This document shows, in pieces, positions 1-8,447 of a stretch of DNA of 11,384 bases. The notes beneath the pieces are model-generated. The model worked only from the letters and a program-made list of their open reading frames with translations, did not search any database and was not told the origin of the DNA. A program made the position numbers and the translations under genes. Source of the stretch: Bacteroidota bacterium (lineage in GTDB: Bacteria; Bacteroidota; Bacteroidia; J057); NCBI GenBank assembly GCA_004292985.1, contig RDXT01000847.1, positions 1 to 11,384 of the forward strand. The letters run 5' to 3'. Numbering within the stretch: position 1 is the stretch's first letter; each line of letters begins with the position of its first letter.

Positions 1-332
1 CCTGCGATTTTCATAAGGCTCTCCCGGTATGTGTCCCAGCGTGCAATTTCCTGTTCCATTTTGGAAAGCTGGCGACTTAATTGCTCATTTTCTTTCTTGT
101 AGGTGCTCACATCCGAATATCCCGGAATCATCCGGTGTAGCGGCGGCACCAGCACCACCAGGGCCATAGACCCCAGAATAACACCCAGCAACAGCAACGA
201 AGCCACAACGACTACCGTTATGGGTTTAAGGATCACCTGCCGCGACTGCGATAAGGTGATGTCGTCAATAAGCTCGACCCGGTACGTCTTCAGCAGCTTT
301 TCCCGGACCCGGTTGTATAAGTTGCGCCACAT
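1..332 (-). CDS. M23-type metallopeptidase, N-terminal part (runs off left edge)
   Basis: The reading frame starts at ATG 332-330 and stays open to the window edge, giving 110 residues of the N-terminus. Visible parts are a short basic cytoplasmic head (about residues 1-35), one strongly hydrophobic membrane segment (about 36-62, rich in V, L and A), the sequence IPGYSD just after it (69-74), and the beginning of a charged coiled coil (about 78-100, KKENEQLSRQLSKMEQ). In Bacteroidota, a single-pass anchor followed by an IPGY element and a coiled coil is typical of membrane-anchored M23 peptidases, which cut peptidoglycan cross-bridges or act as scaffolds for amidases. The catalytic LytM domain would lie outside the window, so the family call is an inference from the N-terminus only. 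An AAGGAG ribosome binding site eight bases upstream supports this start. The gene is divergent from porW. Confidence 0.7.
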   Translation of the reverse strand, partial: MWRNLYNRVREKLLKTYRVELIDDITLSQSRQVILKPITVVVVASLLLLGVILGSMALVVLVPPLHRMIPGYSDVSTYKKENEQLSRQLSKMEQEIARWDTYRESLMKIA

Positions 333-340
333 ATTGTATT

Positions 341-346
341 CTCCTT
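341..346 (-). promoter_or_regulatory. Strong Shine-Dalgarno site of the M23-type gene
   Basis: On the minus strand this reads AAGGAG and lies eight bases before the ATG at 332. It fixes the start of the divergent peptidase gene. It stands out because the other starts in the window have weak or no recognisable Shine-Dalgarno sequences, as is common in Bacteroidota. The closest other case is AAGGGG before the penicillin-binding protein at 3199-3204. Confidence 0.7.
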
Positions 347-361
347 ACGACCGGAAATGAA

Positions 362-369
362 TATATTTG
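362..369 (+). promoter_or_regulatory. Probable -7 promoter element of porW
   Basis: The bases TATATTTG match the Bacteroidota -7 consensus TAnnTTTG exactly. The only upstream TTG on this strand (334-336) is 25 bases away, longer than the usual spacing of about 19-21, so the -33 half is weak. Transcription would start near 376, about 35 bases before the ATG at 411. The box is downstream of the alternative ATG at 357, which argues against that start. The core AATATATT is palindromic and might also serve the divergent peptidase gene; on the minus strand the match is only TATATTCA. Confidence 0.5.
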
Positions 370-410
370 ACCTCCAGTCTGCAATTTCAGGGCTTCAATC
401 TCAACGGGTT

Positions 411-3098
411 ATGCAAGAACACACCCTCTTCCGCAAAGTTACGAAAATTCTATCAATCCTGGCCCTGAGCCTTGTCTTTTCCTGTGCCAAGGAGAAAGAT
501 ACCTTCATGGCTCGTCTCTACCACAGCACAACTTCGTATTTTAATGGTTACTACAATGCTGATTACCTGTTCAAAGAAACAATAGGTAAACTCGAAGCGC
601 AATACAAACTGCCTGAACAGGGATTTATCGAGGTTGTTTATTATGGAACGGAGGATGAAGTCAAAACTTTTGATGCTGACCTGGAAAAGGTCATCAAGAA
701 AAATGATGCCGTCATGTTCAAGCACCCCAAAGGAAGGTACATTGACGACTGCCGTTTGCTGAATGGAAAAACCTGGATCTACCGTCAGAATTATTCGCTG
801 GCCTTCCAGAATTTCAGCTACCTGATCCAGACCTACCCCGACTCCAAGCGGGTACCCGAAGCATGGTTCTGGACCGCTGTGGCCCACTATCGCGATGAAA
901 ACCCCGAAATGACAAAGACCATCCTGGAAGAGCAAGTCCCCGATGATGGTACATTGGAACTCGACAAAGACCTCCAGGCAGAGATAGCCCTCTTCAGGGC
1001 ACGTCTTCTGATTGAGAACAAAAAGTATGCCCAGGCCGCCGAACTGGTAGATACGCATATCGAACTGATCAGCGACCGCCAGCGGAGGGCCCGCGCCCAC
1101 TTCCTCCTGGGCCAGCTCTATGCCGAAACCGATAACTTTGCCCGCTCCCTCAGCCAGTTTTCCATCGTGGGCAAATACAGCGACGATTATGCCCTTACCT
1201 TCGGCGCTAAAATCCGCATTGCCCGCCTCTATGTAACCTATCAGAAAGGTGCAGACGAAGACAATGAGGTGTATAAATACCTCAACCAGCTCCTCAAAGA
1301 CGAGAAAAACCTCGAATACCAGGACCAGATTTACTATGAATTTGCCCTCCTCGAACTGAAAAAGGAAAAACGGGAGGCGGCCATGGACTACCTGCGCAAG
1401 TCGCTTGTGGTCAGCAGCTCCAACCAGCGGCAAAAGGCCCTTTCGTACTACAAACTGGGCCAGATTTATTTTACCGACCTTCCGGACTACCCCAATGCCC
1501 AGGCCTATTATGACAGCGCGGCCTCGGTGATTACGCCCAAGGCTCCGGAATTTAAGGAGATCAAGAACCTCGCCAAGACCCTCAAAGAGTACATCACCCA
1601 CAAGCAAACCATTGCGTATCAGGACAGTATGCTCTGGCTGGCCAGCCTACCTGCCGCACGGGTGGACTCGATTGTGGATGTATATGTGAAGCTGGAGCAA
1701 AAGCGAAAGGAAGAAGAAGCCGAGCGCCTGCTCAAGCAACTGGAGCAGGGCCAGAGTACCTATTTTAATCCGGAACTGGAGCTGAGCAACAGTGGCCGGA
1801 GGGGGAACAGTGGCACGGGGGCCGTATGGTACTTCGACAATCCGGCAGCGCTTGCCAGTGGCCGCAGGGAGTTTGAGCAGGTCTGGGGCAAACGCGCCAA
1901 TGAAGATGACTGGCGCCGCAGAAACAAAAGCAGCTCCAATCTCTCTTCCGAAAACCCCTCCGCCACCGCTTCGGGCGATGATCCTGTGGCCAGCAAAGGC
2001 GTGGACAGCACCCTGGTGAAGCAATATGGCGACAAGGCACTCTATTATAAAGACATCCCGCGCACGGAGGAGGCCCGCGCAGCAGCCAATGCCCGCATCG
2101 AATCGGCCCTCTACCAGTTGGGGCAGGTCTATGCCCAGAAACTGAACGAACCCGACTCGGCGATCCGCATTTTCGAAATGCTGCTGAGCCGCTACAGCGC
2201 GTCCGAGTATGTACTGCGCACCCGCTACGCCTTATATAAGCTGTACAGCGACCAAAACAACCCCATCGCCGAGGTGCACCGCAATGTGATCCTCAATGAG
2301 TTTCCCAACACGGTCTATGCCTATCTGATTCTGGGCAAAGACCCCAAAGAGCTGCGCAAAGACCAGGAAGACTATGCCTATGTGTATGACGGCTTGTTTA
2401 AGGCCTATTACAACCGCCAGTACGAGACTTCGCTGGGATTCAGCGAGTACCTGCTCTCGCTGAGCCAGTTTGGCGACAATGAAAAACTCGATCTCGCCGA
2501 ACTGCACTATATAAGAGGTATGTCCTATGGATATACGGGGCAGCGCGACAGCCTGAAGGCGATCCTGACCTATGTGGTGCAGAACTTTCCGGAGGCAGAT
2601 GTGGCCCCGCGCGCGCAGGAGACCCTCAATTTTCTCACGGGAGGTATCCCGGAGCGCAGGCCCAAAGAAAGCGGCACTTCGCCTTCCTCCTCATCGGCGG
2701 CTGACCCCTCCGATCCGCGTTTTCAGGGCTTTACGCCGGATCTGAAGGCAGGCGACAAGGTATTTGTACTTCTCTATGTGGACAAAACCCATATCAGCAA
2801 GGACGATGCGACCGCCAAAGTCTCAGACTTTAACTCCCGGAAGTACAAAGATGCCAAACTGAAGGTCTTCACCTTTTTATATAAGGAAAACCACCTTCTG
2901 CCCTATATCAGCAGTTTCAGCACGATTGATGAGGCCAAAAAGTATGTGAATGAGCTGAAGTCTGATGCCGTTGCCAAAAACCTGCTTTCTGCGCCCGAAG
3001 ACAAGGTTTTTTACATTACCAATAACAACTTCAAACTCGCCTATGGCCAGAAGCGGATGGAGGACTACATCCTGTATTATGAGTCTATTCTGAAGTGA
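411..3098 (+). CDS. porW: Type IX secretion / gliding lipoprotein PorW (SprE)
   Basis: This 895-aa lipoprotein belongs to the PorW/SprE family, which is required for type IX secretion in Porphyromonas and for secretion and gliding in Flavobacterium. The N-terminus is a lipoprotein signal (basic RKVTK, hydrophobic run, then VFSC with the lipidated Cys at residue 25), placing it in the periplasm on a membrane anchor. The next several hundred residues are tetratricopeptide-like helical repeats rich in Y, A and L. A charged coiled stretch (QKRKEEEAERLLKQ) precedes a family hallmark at about residues 473-507 that begins WYFDNP and ends DWRRRNK. More repeats follow between two Ser-rich linkers, and the C-terminal domain (about 125 residues) resembles the SPOR-like end of SprE. 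I prefer ATG 411 to ATG 357: it gives a normal-length signal peptide and lies downstream of a promoter element at 362-369 that the longer version would overlap. It is followed 112 bases later by a class A penicillin-binding protein. Confidence 0.88.
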   Translation: MQEHTLFRKVTKILSILALSLVFSCAKEKDTFMARLYHSTTSYFNGYYNADYLFKETIGKLEAQYKLPEQGFIEVVYYGTEDEVKTFDADLEKVIKKNDAVMFKHPKGRYIDDCRLLNGKTWIYRQNYSLAFQNFSYLIQTYPDSKRVPEAWFWTAVAHYRDENPEMTKTILEEQVPDDGTLELDKDLQAEIALFRARLLIENKKYAQAAELVDTHIELISDRQRRARAHFLLGQLYAETDNFARSLSQFSIVGKYSDDYALTFGAKIRIARLYVTYQKGADEDNEVYKYLNQLLKDEKNLEYQDQIYYEFALLELKKEKREAAMDYLRKSLVVSSSNQRQKALSYYKLGQIYFTDLPDYPNAQAYYDSAASVITPKAPEFKEIKNLAKTLKEYITHKQTIAYQDSMLWLASLPAARVDSIVDVYVKLEQKRKEEEAERLLKQLEQGQSTYFNPELELSNSGRRGNSGTGAVWYFDNPAALASGRREFEQVWGKRANEDDWRRRNKSSSNLSSENPSATASGDDPVASKGVDSTLVKQYGDKALYYKDIPRTEEARAAANARIESALYQLGQVYAQKLNEPDSAIRIFEMLLSRYSASEYVLRTRYALYKLYSDQNNPIAEVHRNVILNEFPNTVYAYLILGKDPKELRKDQEDYAYVYDGLFKAYYNRQYETSLGFSEYLLSLSQFGDNEKLDLAELHYIRGMSYGYTGQRDSLKAILTYVVQNFPEADVAPRAQETLNFLTGGIPERRPKESGTSPSSSSAADPSDPRFQGFTPDLKAGDKVFVLLYVDKTHISKDDATAKVSDFNSRKYKDAKLKVFTFLYKENHLLPYISSFSTIDEAKKYVNELKSDAVAKNLLSAPEDKVFYITNNNFKLAYGQKRMEDYILYYESILK

Positions 3099-3141
3099 GC
3101 CACCCAGCCTCGCGTATTGCCCGTTGAGCATTCATTTTTTT

Positions 3142-3165
3142 TCTGCCTGTAAGGTTTAAGGCAGA
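3142..3165. repeat. Short perfect inverted repeat upstream of the penicillin-binding protein gene
   Basis: TCTGCCT (3142-3148) and AGGCAGA (3159-3165) form a perfect 7-base inverted repeat with a 10-base spacer. It lies just before the putative -7 box at 3173-3180, where a -33 element would be, and just after a run of eight T (3135-3142). It could be a regulator binding site or a small hairpin. The T run is on the wrong side for a terminator of porW. The function is unknown, and a repeat this short can occur by chance. Confidence 0.35.
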
Positions 3166-3172
3166 TAAGTCC

Positions 3173-3180
3173 TATATTTG
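3173..3180 (+). promoter_or_regulatory. Probable -7 promoter element of the class A PBP gene
   Basis: TATATTTG is an exact match to TAnnTTTG and is identical to the box in front of porW. It lies 30 bases before the ATG at 3211, which would leave a 5' leader of about 24 bases. No TTG sits at the ideal distance upstream, so the -33 part is not evident. It suggests the penicillin-binding protein can be transcribed separately from porW, although read-through from porW is not excluded because no convincing terminator lies between them. Confidence 0.45.
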
Positions 3181-3210
3181 ACAGTCTTTTTATAAGCGAA
3201 GGGGCGCACT

Positions 3211-5505
3211 ATGCAGGATTCTCACACACCGACACCTGAAGAGCCGCAAGGCAGCTATGCACAATGGATTTCGGCTGCCAAAGACGATGATTACTATAAA
3301 GGCAGAAGGTTTTTTGGCTGGTTTCTGGCCAGCCTGATGGTGCTGGGCAGCATCTACATGATTTACACGGCCTTCGACCTGCCGCCGCTTCAGGAGATTG
3401 AAAATCCGGAGTCGGACCTCTCCACACAGGTAATTGCTGCGGACGGAGAGCGTCTGGGTGCCTTTTTTATCCGTGAAAACCGGGTAAATGTAAAACTCAG
3501 CGACGTATCTCCCTATGTCATTGATGCCCTGATCTCTACCGAAGATGCCCGTTTCTATGAGCATACGGGTGTGGACTACTGGTCTATTCCGGCCATTATC
3601 AAACGCTATTTTTCAGGTACGACCAGCGGCGCGAGTACCATTACGATGCAGCTTTCGCGCAACCTGTTTAACCTCGTAGGAGAAGACCGCACCTTAAACC
3701 GCAAAATCAAGGAAGTGATCGTTTCGGCAGTGCTGGAAAAGTACTACACGAAACAGGAGATCATGGAGGCCTATCTCAATACAGTCAATATTTACAGCAA
3801 CACCTACGGCATCGAAACGGCCTCTCAGCGCCTTTTCGGCAAAAAAGCCAAAGACCTGAATATTCAGGAGTCTGCAGTGATTGTGGCTATGCTGAAAGGA
3901 CAGGGCGTATTTGACCCGATCCGGAATGCAGATGTAGTAGTGGGTCGCCGCAACCTGGTCGTAGAGCTGATGCAGCGCCACGGGTTTCTGCCCAGCCAGC
4001 AGGTAGTGGACAGCATCAAGGCCCTGCCCCTGGTTACGACACGCCAGCGCCTCGAACATGAAGCGGGTCTGGCCCCTTACTTCCGCCAGCACCTGCGCGA
4101 TTACCTCAAAGAGTGGTGTAAAAACAACAAAAAGCCCAACGGAGAGCCCTATAACCTCTATACCGACGGCCTGCGGGTCTATACGACGGTGGATTCACGC
4201 ATGCAGGGCCATGCCGAAGCGGCAGTGCGCGAGCACATGACAGAGCTGCAAAAAACCTTCGACAACCACATCCGGGGCCACGAAGCCTACAAATCTCAGC
4301 CCGATATTCTGGTGGCGCTTATGCATGCCTCCGACCGCTATCGCCTCGCCAAGCAGGCAGGCAAATCGGATGAGCAAATCCGTACGGAGTTTGAAAAACC
4401 TGTGCGGATGCTGGTCTTCGACTGGGCCGGAAGCCGTGACACCATCATGAGTCCGATGGACTCCCTGCGCTTTCATGCGCGGATCCTCGAAACGGGTCTC
4501 GTAGCCATAGACCCCACCACCGGACAGGTAAAAGCCTGGGTGGGAGGCATTGATTTCAAGCAGTTTAAGTATGACCACGTCGCCAAAGGCACCCGTCAGG
4601 TAGGCTCTACCTTTAAGCCCTTCGTGTATGTGGCTGCGCTCGACAAAGGCCGCCGCCCCTGCGATCTGGAACTGAACCAGCCCGTGGTCTTCGAAAATAC
4701 AGACGGCGCAGGTGCCCGCTGGATTCCCAAAAACTCTGACGGCGAATACGGCGGCATCATGACCCTGCGCACAGCGCTCGCGACCTCAACCAACCTGGTA
4801 ACCGCCCGCCTGATGAAGCAACTCGGCCCGGCCACCGTTGTGGAGTATGCCCGCCGCTGCGGTATCACCTCCCCGATGGATGTGGTTCCCTCCCTCTGTC
4901 TGGGGGTCGCCGACCTCAACCTGATGGAGCTGACCAGCGGTTATACGACCTTCGTGAACCTGGGAGAGCATATCAAGCCCTATTTTGTAACCCGCATCGA
5001 GGACAAACGGGGAAATATTCTCGCCGAATTTTATCCTGAAGGAACACGCGCCGTGAGCGAAAATACTGCCTATGTGCTGGTAGATATGCTGAAAGGGGTG
5101 GTGGATATGCCCGGAGGCACGGCGCACCGCCTGCGTACGCGCTACCAGTTCAAAAATCCGATCGCGGGTAAAACGGGCACTACCCAAAATCACTCCGACG
5201 GCTGGTTTATGGGCGCTACCCCCAACCTCGTTTCGGGGGTATGGGTAGGCTGCGCCGACCGCAGGATGCGTTTCCGCAGCATCTCGCTGGGCCAGGGCGC
5301 GAATATGGCACTGCCGATATGGGCCTTATTTATGCAAAAGGTGTATGCCGACAACCGCATTGGTCTGCCGCAGGAGCCGTTCCGGGTGCCGGTGGGCTAT
5401 AAGGACGAAGGCTGCGTAGGGCGCGGGCCTATGGGCGGCGGCTCGACGGACCGCAATGGGAAGAAGATCGCCAAAAGCTCTGATGACCTGGACAGCTTCG
5501 AGTAA
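3211..5505 (+). CDS. Class A penicillin-binding protein (PBP1A-type)
   Basis: This 764-aa bifunctional peptidoglycan synthase polymerises lipid II into glycan strands and cross-links the peptides in the periplasm. A short cytoplasmic tail is followed by one membrane anchor (about residues 33-53). The glycosyltransferase family 51 domain has EDARFYEH with catalytic Glu111, GASTITMQ at 140-147 and RKIKE with Glu168. The transpeptidase domain has all three penicillin-binding motifs: STFK with nucleophile Ser466 and Lys469, STN at 526-528, and KTGT at 654-657. An insert of about 100 residues separates the two catalytic domains. Motif 2 of the glycosyltransferase normally reads STITQQ; here the first Gln is Met146. 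The length is normal for the family and nothing is truncated. AAGGGG six bases before the ATG is a plausible ribosome binding site. The E. coli counterparts are mrcA/mrcB; I give no symbol because orthology is unproven. Confidence 0.94.
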   Translation: MQDSHTPTPEEPQGSYAQWISAAKDDDYYKGRRFFGWFLASLMVLGSIYMIYTAFDLPPLQEIENPESDLSTQVIAADGERLGAFFIRENRVNVKLSDVSPYVIDALISTEDARFYEHTGVDYWSIPAIIKRYFSGTTSGASTITMQLSRNLFNLVGEDRTLNRKIKEVIVSAVLEKYYTKQEIMEAYLNTVNIYSNTYGIETASQRLFGKKAKDLNIQESAVIVAMLKGQGVFDPIRNADVVVGRRNLVVELMQRHGFLPSQQVVDSIKALPLVTTRQRLEHEAGLAPYFRQHLRDYLKEWCKNNKKPNGEPYNLYTDGLRVYTTVDSRMQGHAEAAVREHMTELQKTFDNHIRGHEAYKSQPDILVALMHASDRYRLAKQAGKSDEQIRTEFEKPVRMLVFDWAGSRDTIMSPMDSLRFHARILETGLVAIDPTTGQVKAWVGGIDFKQFKYDHVAKGTRQVGSTFKPFVYVAALDKGRRPCDLELNQPVVFENTDGAGARWIPKNSDGEYGGIMTLRTALATSTNLVTARLMKQLGPATVVEYARRCGITSPMDVVPSLCLGVADLNLMELTSGYTTFVNLGEHIKPYFVTRIEDKRGNILAEFYPEGTRAVSENTAYVLVDMLKGVVDMPGGTAHRLRTRYQFKNPIAGKTGTTQNHSDGWFMGATPNLVSGVWVGCADRRMRFRSISLGQGANMALPIWALFMQKVYADNRIGLPQEPFRVPVGYKDEGCVGRGPMGGGSTDRNGKKIAKSSDDLDSFE

Positions 5506-5550
5506 ATATTCTACGCTCGTGAGTGGTCTCCGACCCGAACGATGTTATTT

Positions 5551-5628
5551 CACGCAGAGGTGCAAAGGGGCGGAGACGCAGAGGATAAAATTCTTCTTTG
5601 CGTCTCTGCCCCTCCCCGTCTCTGCGTG
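5551..5628. repeat. Large imperfect inverted repeat between convergent genes
   Basis: Two 33-base arms (5551-5583 and 5596-5628) are inverted copies of each other with 26 of 33 positions matching, separated by a 12-base AT-rich loop. Both outer ends read CACGCAGAG inward, and the word ACGCAGAG recurs within the left arm (5552-5559 and 5576-5583). Similar GCAGAG/GCAAAG-rich palindromes recur as dispersed intergenic repeats in many bacterial genomes, as far as I recall. Here it occupies more than half of the 146-base gap between the penicillin-binding protein gene and the dinB-like gene, which point towards each other. As RNA it would fold from either strand, so it could help end transcription or protect 3' ends. 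There is no strong T run, so a classical terminator is not shown. Confidence 0.7.
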
Positions 5629-5651
5629 GAATCCTCAAAATACCCCTTCCC

Positions 5652-6101
5652 TCAGCGCACAAAAAAGATAAAATCCGTGGGCGGCGGCGCAATCCCCATC
5701 TCCCGCAGGCGGGCTGAGATTTGCGCACGGTGATGCGTGCCGTGATTTGCGACATGGGTCAGAATCTCCCCGTTTTTTGTCGAAAAAGCATCGCCAGTCG
5801 TCGTCGTATAGTTTATTACACGCTCAAAATCCGCTGCCTTAAGGCTTGCGAGCCAGCTCAGGTACTTTTCGGAGAGGGCTTGCTGGAGCGCGGGTATCTC
5901 TGCCAGCGGATAGACATGATGTACCCTTGCGTGGCTTTTGCCTGTGAGGATGCGGTCGAGCCAGATGTCTGCCGCATTATACACATGGCTGATCCAGTGG
6001 AGACACTTTTCGTCTGTGACTCCCTGTGTCAGCAGTGCGTCTGTGATGCGTTTATTGGCCCAGGCATCATAGGCAAACAACTGGAGATAATGCGCACGCA
6101 T
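5652..6101 (-). CDS. DinB/YfiT-superfamily putative metal-dependent protein
   Basis: This 149-aa protein has the size and pattern of the DinB four-helix bundle. The N-terminus FAYDAWANKRI is the usual family opening. The three expected metal-ligand histidines are present: His39 (in ISHVYNAADIW), His120 and His124 in the motif HGTHHRAQ. The family includes thiol-dependent transferases such as bacillithiol S-transferases, and many uncharacterised members; the substrate here cannot be told. Despite the name, nothing here indicates SOS control. It starts eight bases after the stop of the moxR-like gene and is probably the last gene of that operon. Downstream lies the inverted repeat at 5551-5628. 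Confidence 0.85.
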   Translation of the reverse strand: MRAHYLQLFAYDAWANKRITDALLTQGVTDEKCLHWISHVYNAADIWLDRILTGKSHARVHHVYPLAEIPALQQALSEKYLSWLASLKAADFERVINYTTTTGDAFSTKNGEILTHVANHGTHHRAQISARLREMGIAPPPTDFIFFVR

Positions 6102-6109
6102 ACGAAAGA

Positions 6110-7089
<980 letters not shown>

Positions 7090-7090
<1 letters not shown>

Positions 7091-8442
7091 TACTCGACCC
7101 AGAATTTAAGCGCGTTTGAGCACTCGGTTGGTTTGATGTCAATATAGATATTTTTCTTCGCCGATTGCAACCACTCTTCGAATTCCTCCGCCTGCCGGGC
7201 TTGTAAGGCTGCGGTGTAAATCTTCTGATAATCGTCGCGGAGGTTGGGCACATGCGGCGGAACTTTCGCTTTGAGATAGAGCAGGTGAAAGGCGCGCGAG
7301 CCATCTGCCTGGAGCAGTTCGGTCGGTTTGGAGATTTCTCCTGCCTTCATGGCGTCAATCTTAAAATACATATCGGGATCGAGCGCATCGAGGGGGAGGC
7401 GCAGTTCTCCTGTCTGGGGGTTGGAGATACAGCCGCCGCAGTGTTTGCTCTGGCGGTCGGAAGAGTAAGTGATGGCAGCCTCTTCAAAGGTGAGCGAGTC
7501 CAGCTCGATCAGTTTCAGAATACGGTTCAGAGAATCTATGGCAATGGAGTCGCCTTTGGTGTCAAACTCTACTTTTTTCAGGATGTGGGCTGCGTGTACC
7601 TGCTCGCCTTTGCGCTCGAGCAGCTTTACGATGTGATAGCCAAATTCGGTGCGGAAGGGTTCTGACACATCGCCCGGACGCATCTGAAATACAATCTCTT
7701 CAAATTCGGAGACCATCATTCCACGGCCAAACCAGCCCAGATCGCCTTTCCGCTGGCGCCCGCCAGGTTCGTCGGTATTTTTGGAGGCCATTTCGCCAAA
7801 GTCCACCTTGTCCTCCACGATCCGCTTGCGCAGATCGGTGAGGTTCTTTTTCACTTTTTCCTCGCTCGCTTTGGAGTACGGAGGCGTAATGACAATATGG
7901 TTGATTTCCACCTCTGCAGGGAGAATGCCGAGGCTGTCCTTATTGATCGATTCGAAAAACTTTTTTACCTCTTTGGGGGTAATTGTCGCTTCGGACATCA
8001 TGGCCTTCCGCTGCTGGTCAATCAGCAGTTCGTCGCGGATTTCGGGGCTGATGTCTTCACGGAACTGCTCGACCGTTTTGCCATAAATTTTTTCAAATTC
8101 AGTGCGGTCAATTTTATCCATAAACACCCCCATACGGCGTTCGATTTCGCCCTGCACCTGGTCTTCGCCAACCACGAGGCTGTCCTGCTGGGCTTTGTTG
8201 AGCAGCAGTTTGGAGACGATCAGGTTCTCCATCACATCGCAGCGAAGGGAGCCATTATCTTTCTGGCCATTGATTTTCAGGTAGTTAACCTGATTGTCCA
8301 CATCCGATTCCAGCACGATCTCATCACCGATCACGGCGATAATACGATCTACGACCTTACCCGATGTGGGAGTCTGGGCCTGGGCGATTGAGGCAAAGCA
8401 GCACACAAGGGCCACCACTGCGAGAGAAATTCCTGCTTTCAT
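7090..8442 (-). CDS. SurA-like periplasmic peptidyl-prolyl isomerase, two PpiC domains
   Basis: This 450-aa exported protein has the SurA layout: signal peptide (1-22, ending AQAQ), SurA-type chaperone region (about 28-150, beginning VVDRIIAVIGDEIVLESD), a first parvulin domain (about 177-277, from INHIVITPP to EFGYHIVKL) and a second (about 283-394, from HAAHILKK to FHLLYLK), then a C-terminal helix. SurA-type proteins escort and isomerise unfolded outer-membrane proteins in the periplasm. The second domain contains CGGC (335-338) where related proteins usually have GG without flanking cysteines. I chose ATG 8442 because it gives a clean signal peptide five bases after the preceding stop. 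A TTG at 8451 would add three residues and overlap that stop. The gene ends in a one-base overlap with moxR. Confidence 0.92.
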
Positions 8443-8447
8443 TTGGA

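Noticed and set aside
453..1607. Long open frame on the minus strand inside porW (384 codons)
   Set aside because: It lies wholly opposite a well-supported gene. Its translation is a low-complexity mix of V, G, F and L with no domain, signal or motif, as expected for the antisense of a codon-biased gene.
3123..3142. Eight-T run after porW as an intrinsic terminator
   Set aside because: No GC-rich stem directly precedes the T run. The nearby inverted repeat (3142-3165) lies after it, so the order is wrong for a plus-strand terminator.
5652..6101. DNA-damage (SOS) role for the DinB-like gene
   Set aside because: The DinB superfamily name is historical and not the DNA polymerase IV DinB. The gene sits at the end of a periplasmic-folding operon and no LexA-type palindrome is seen near it.
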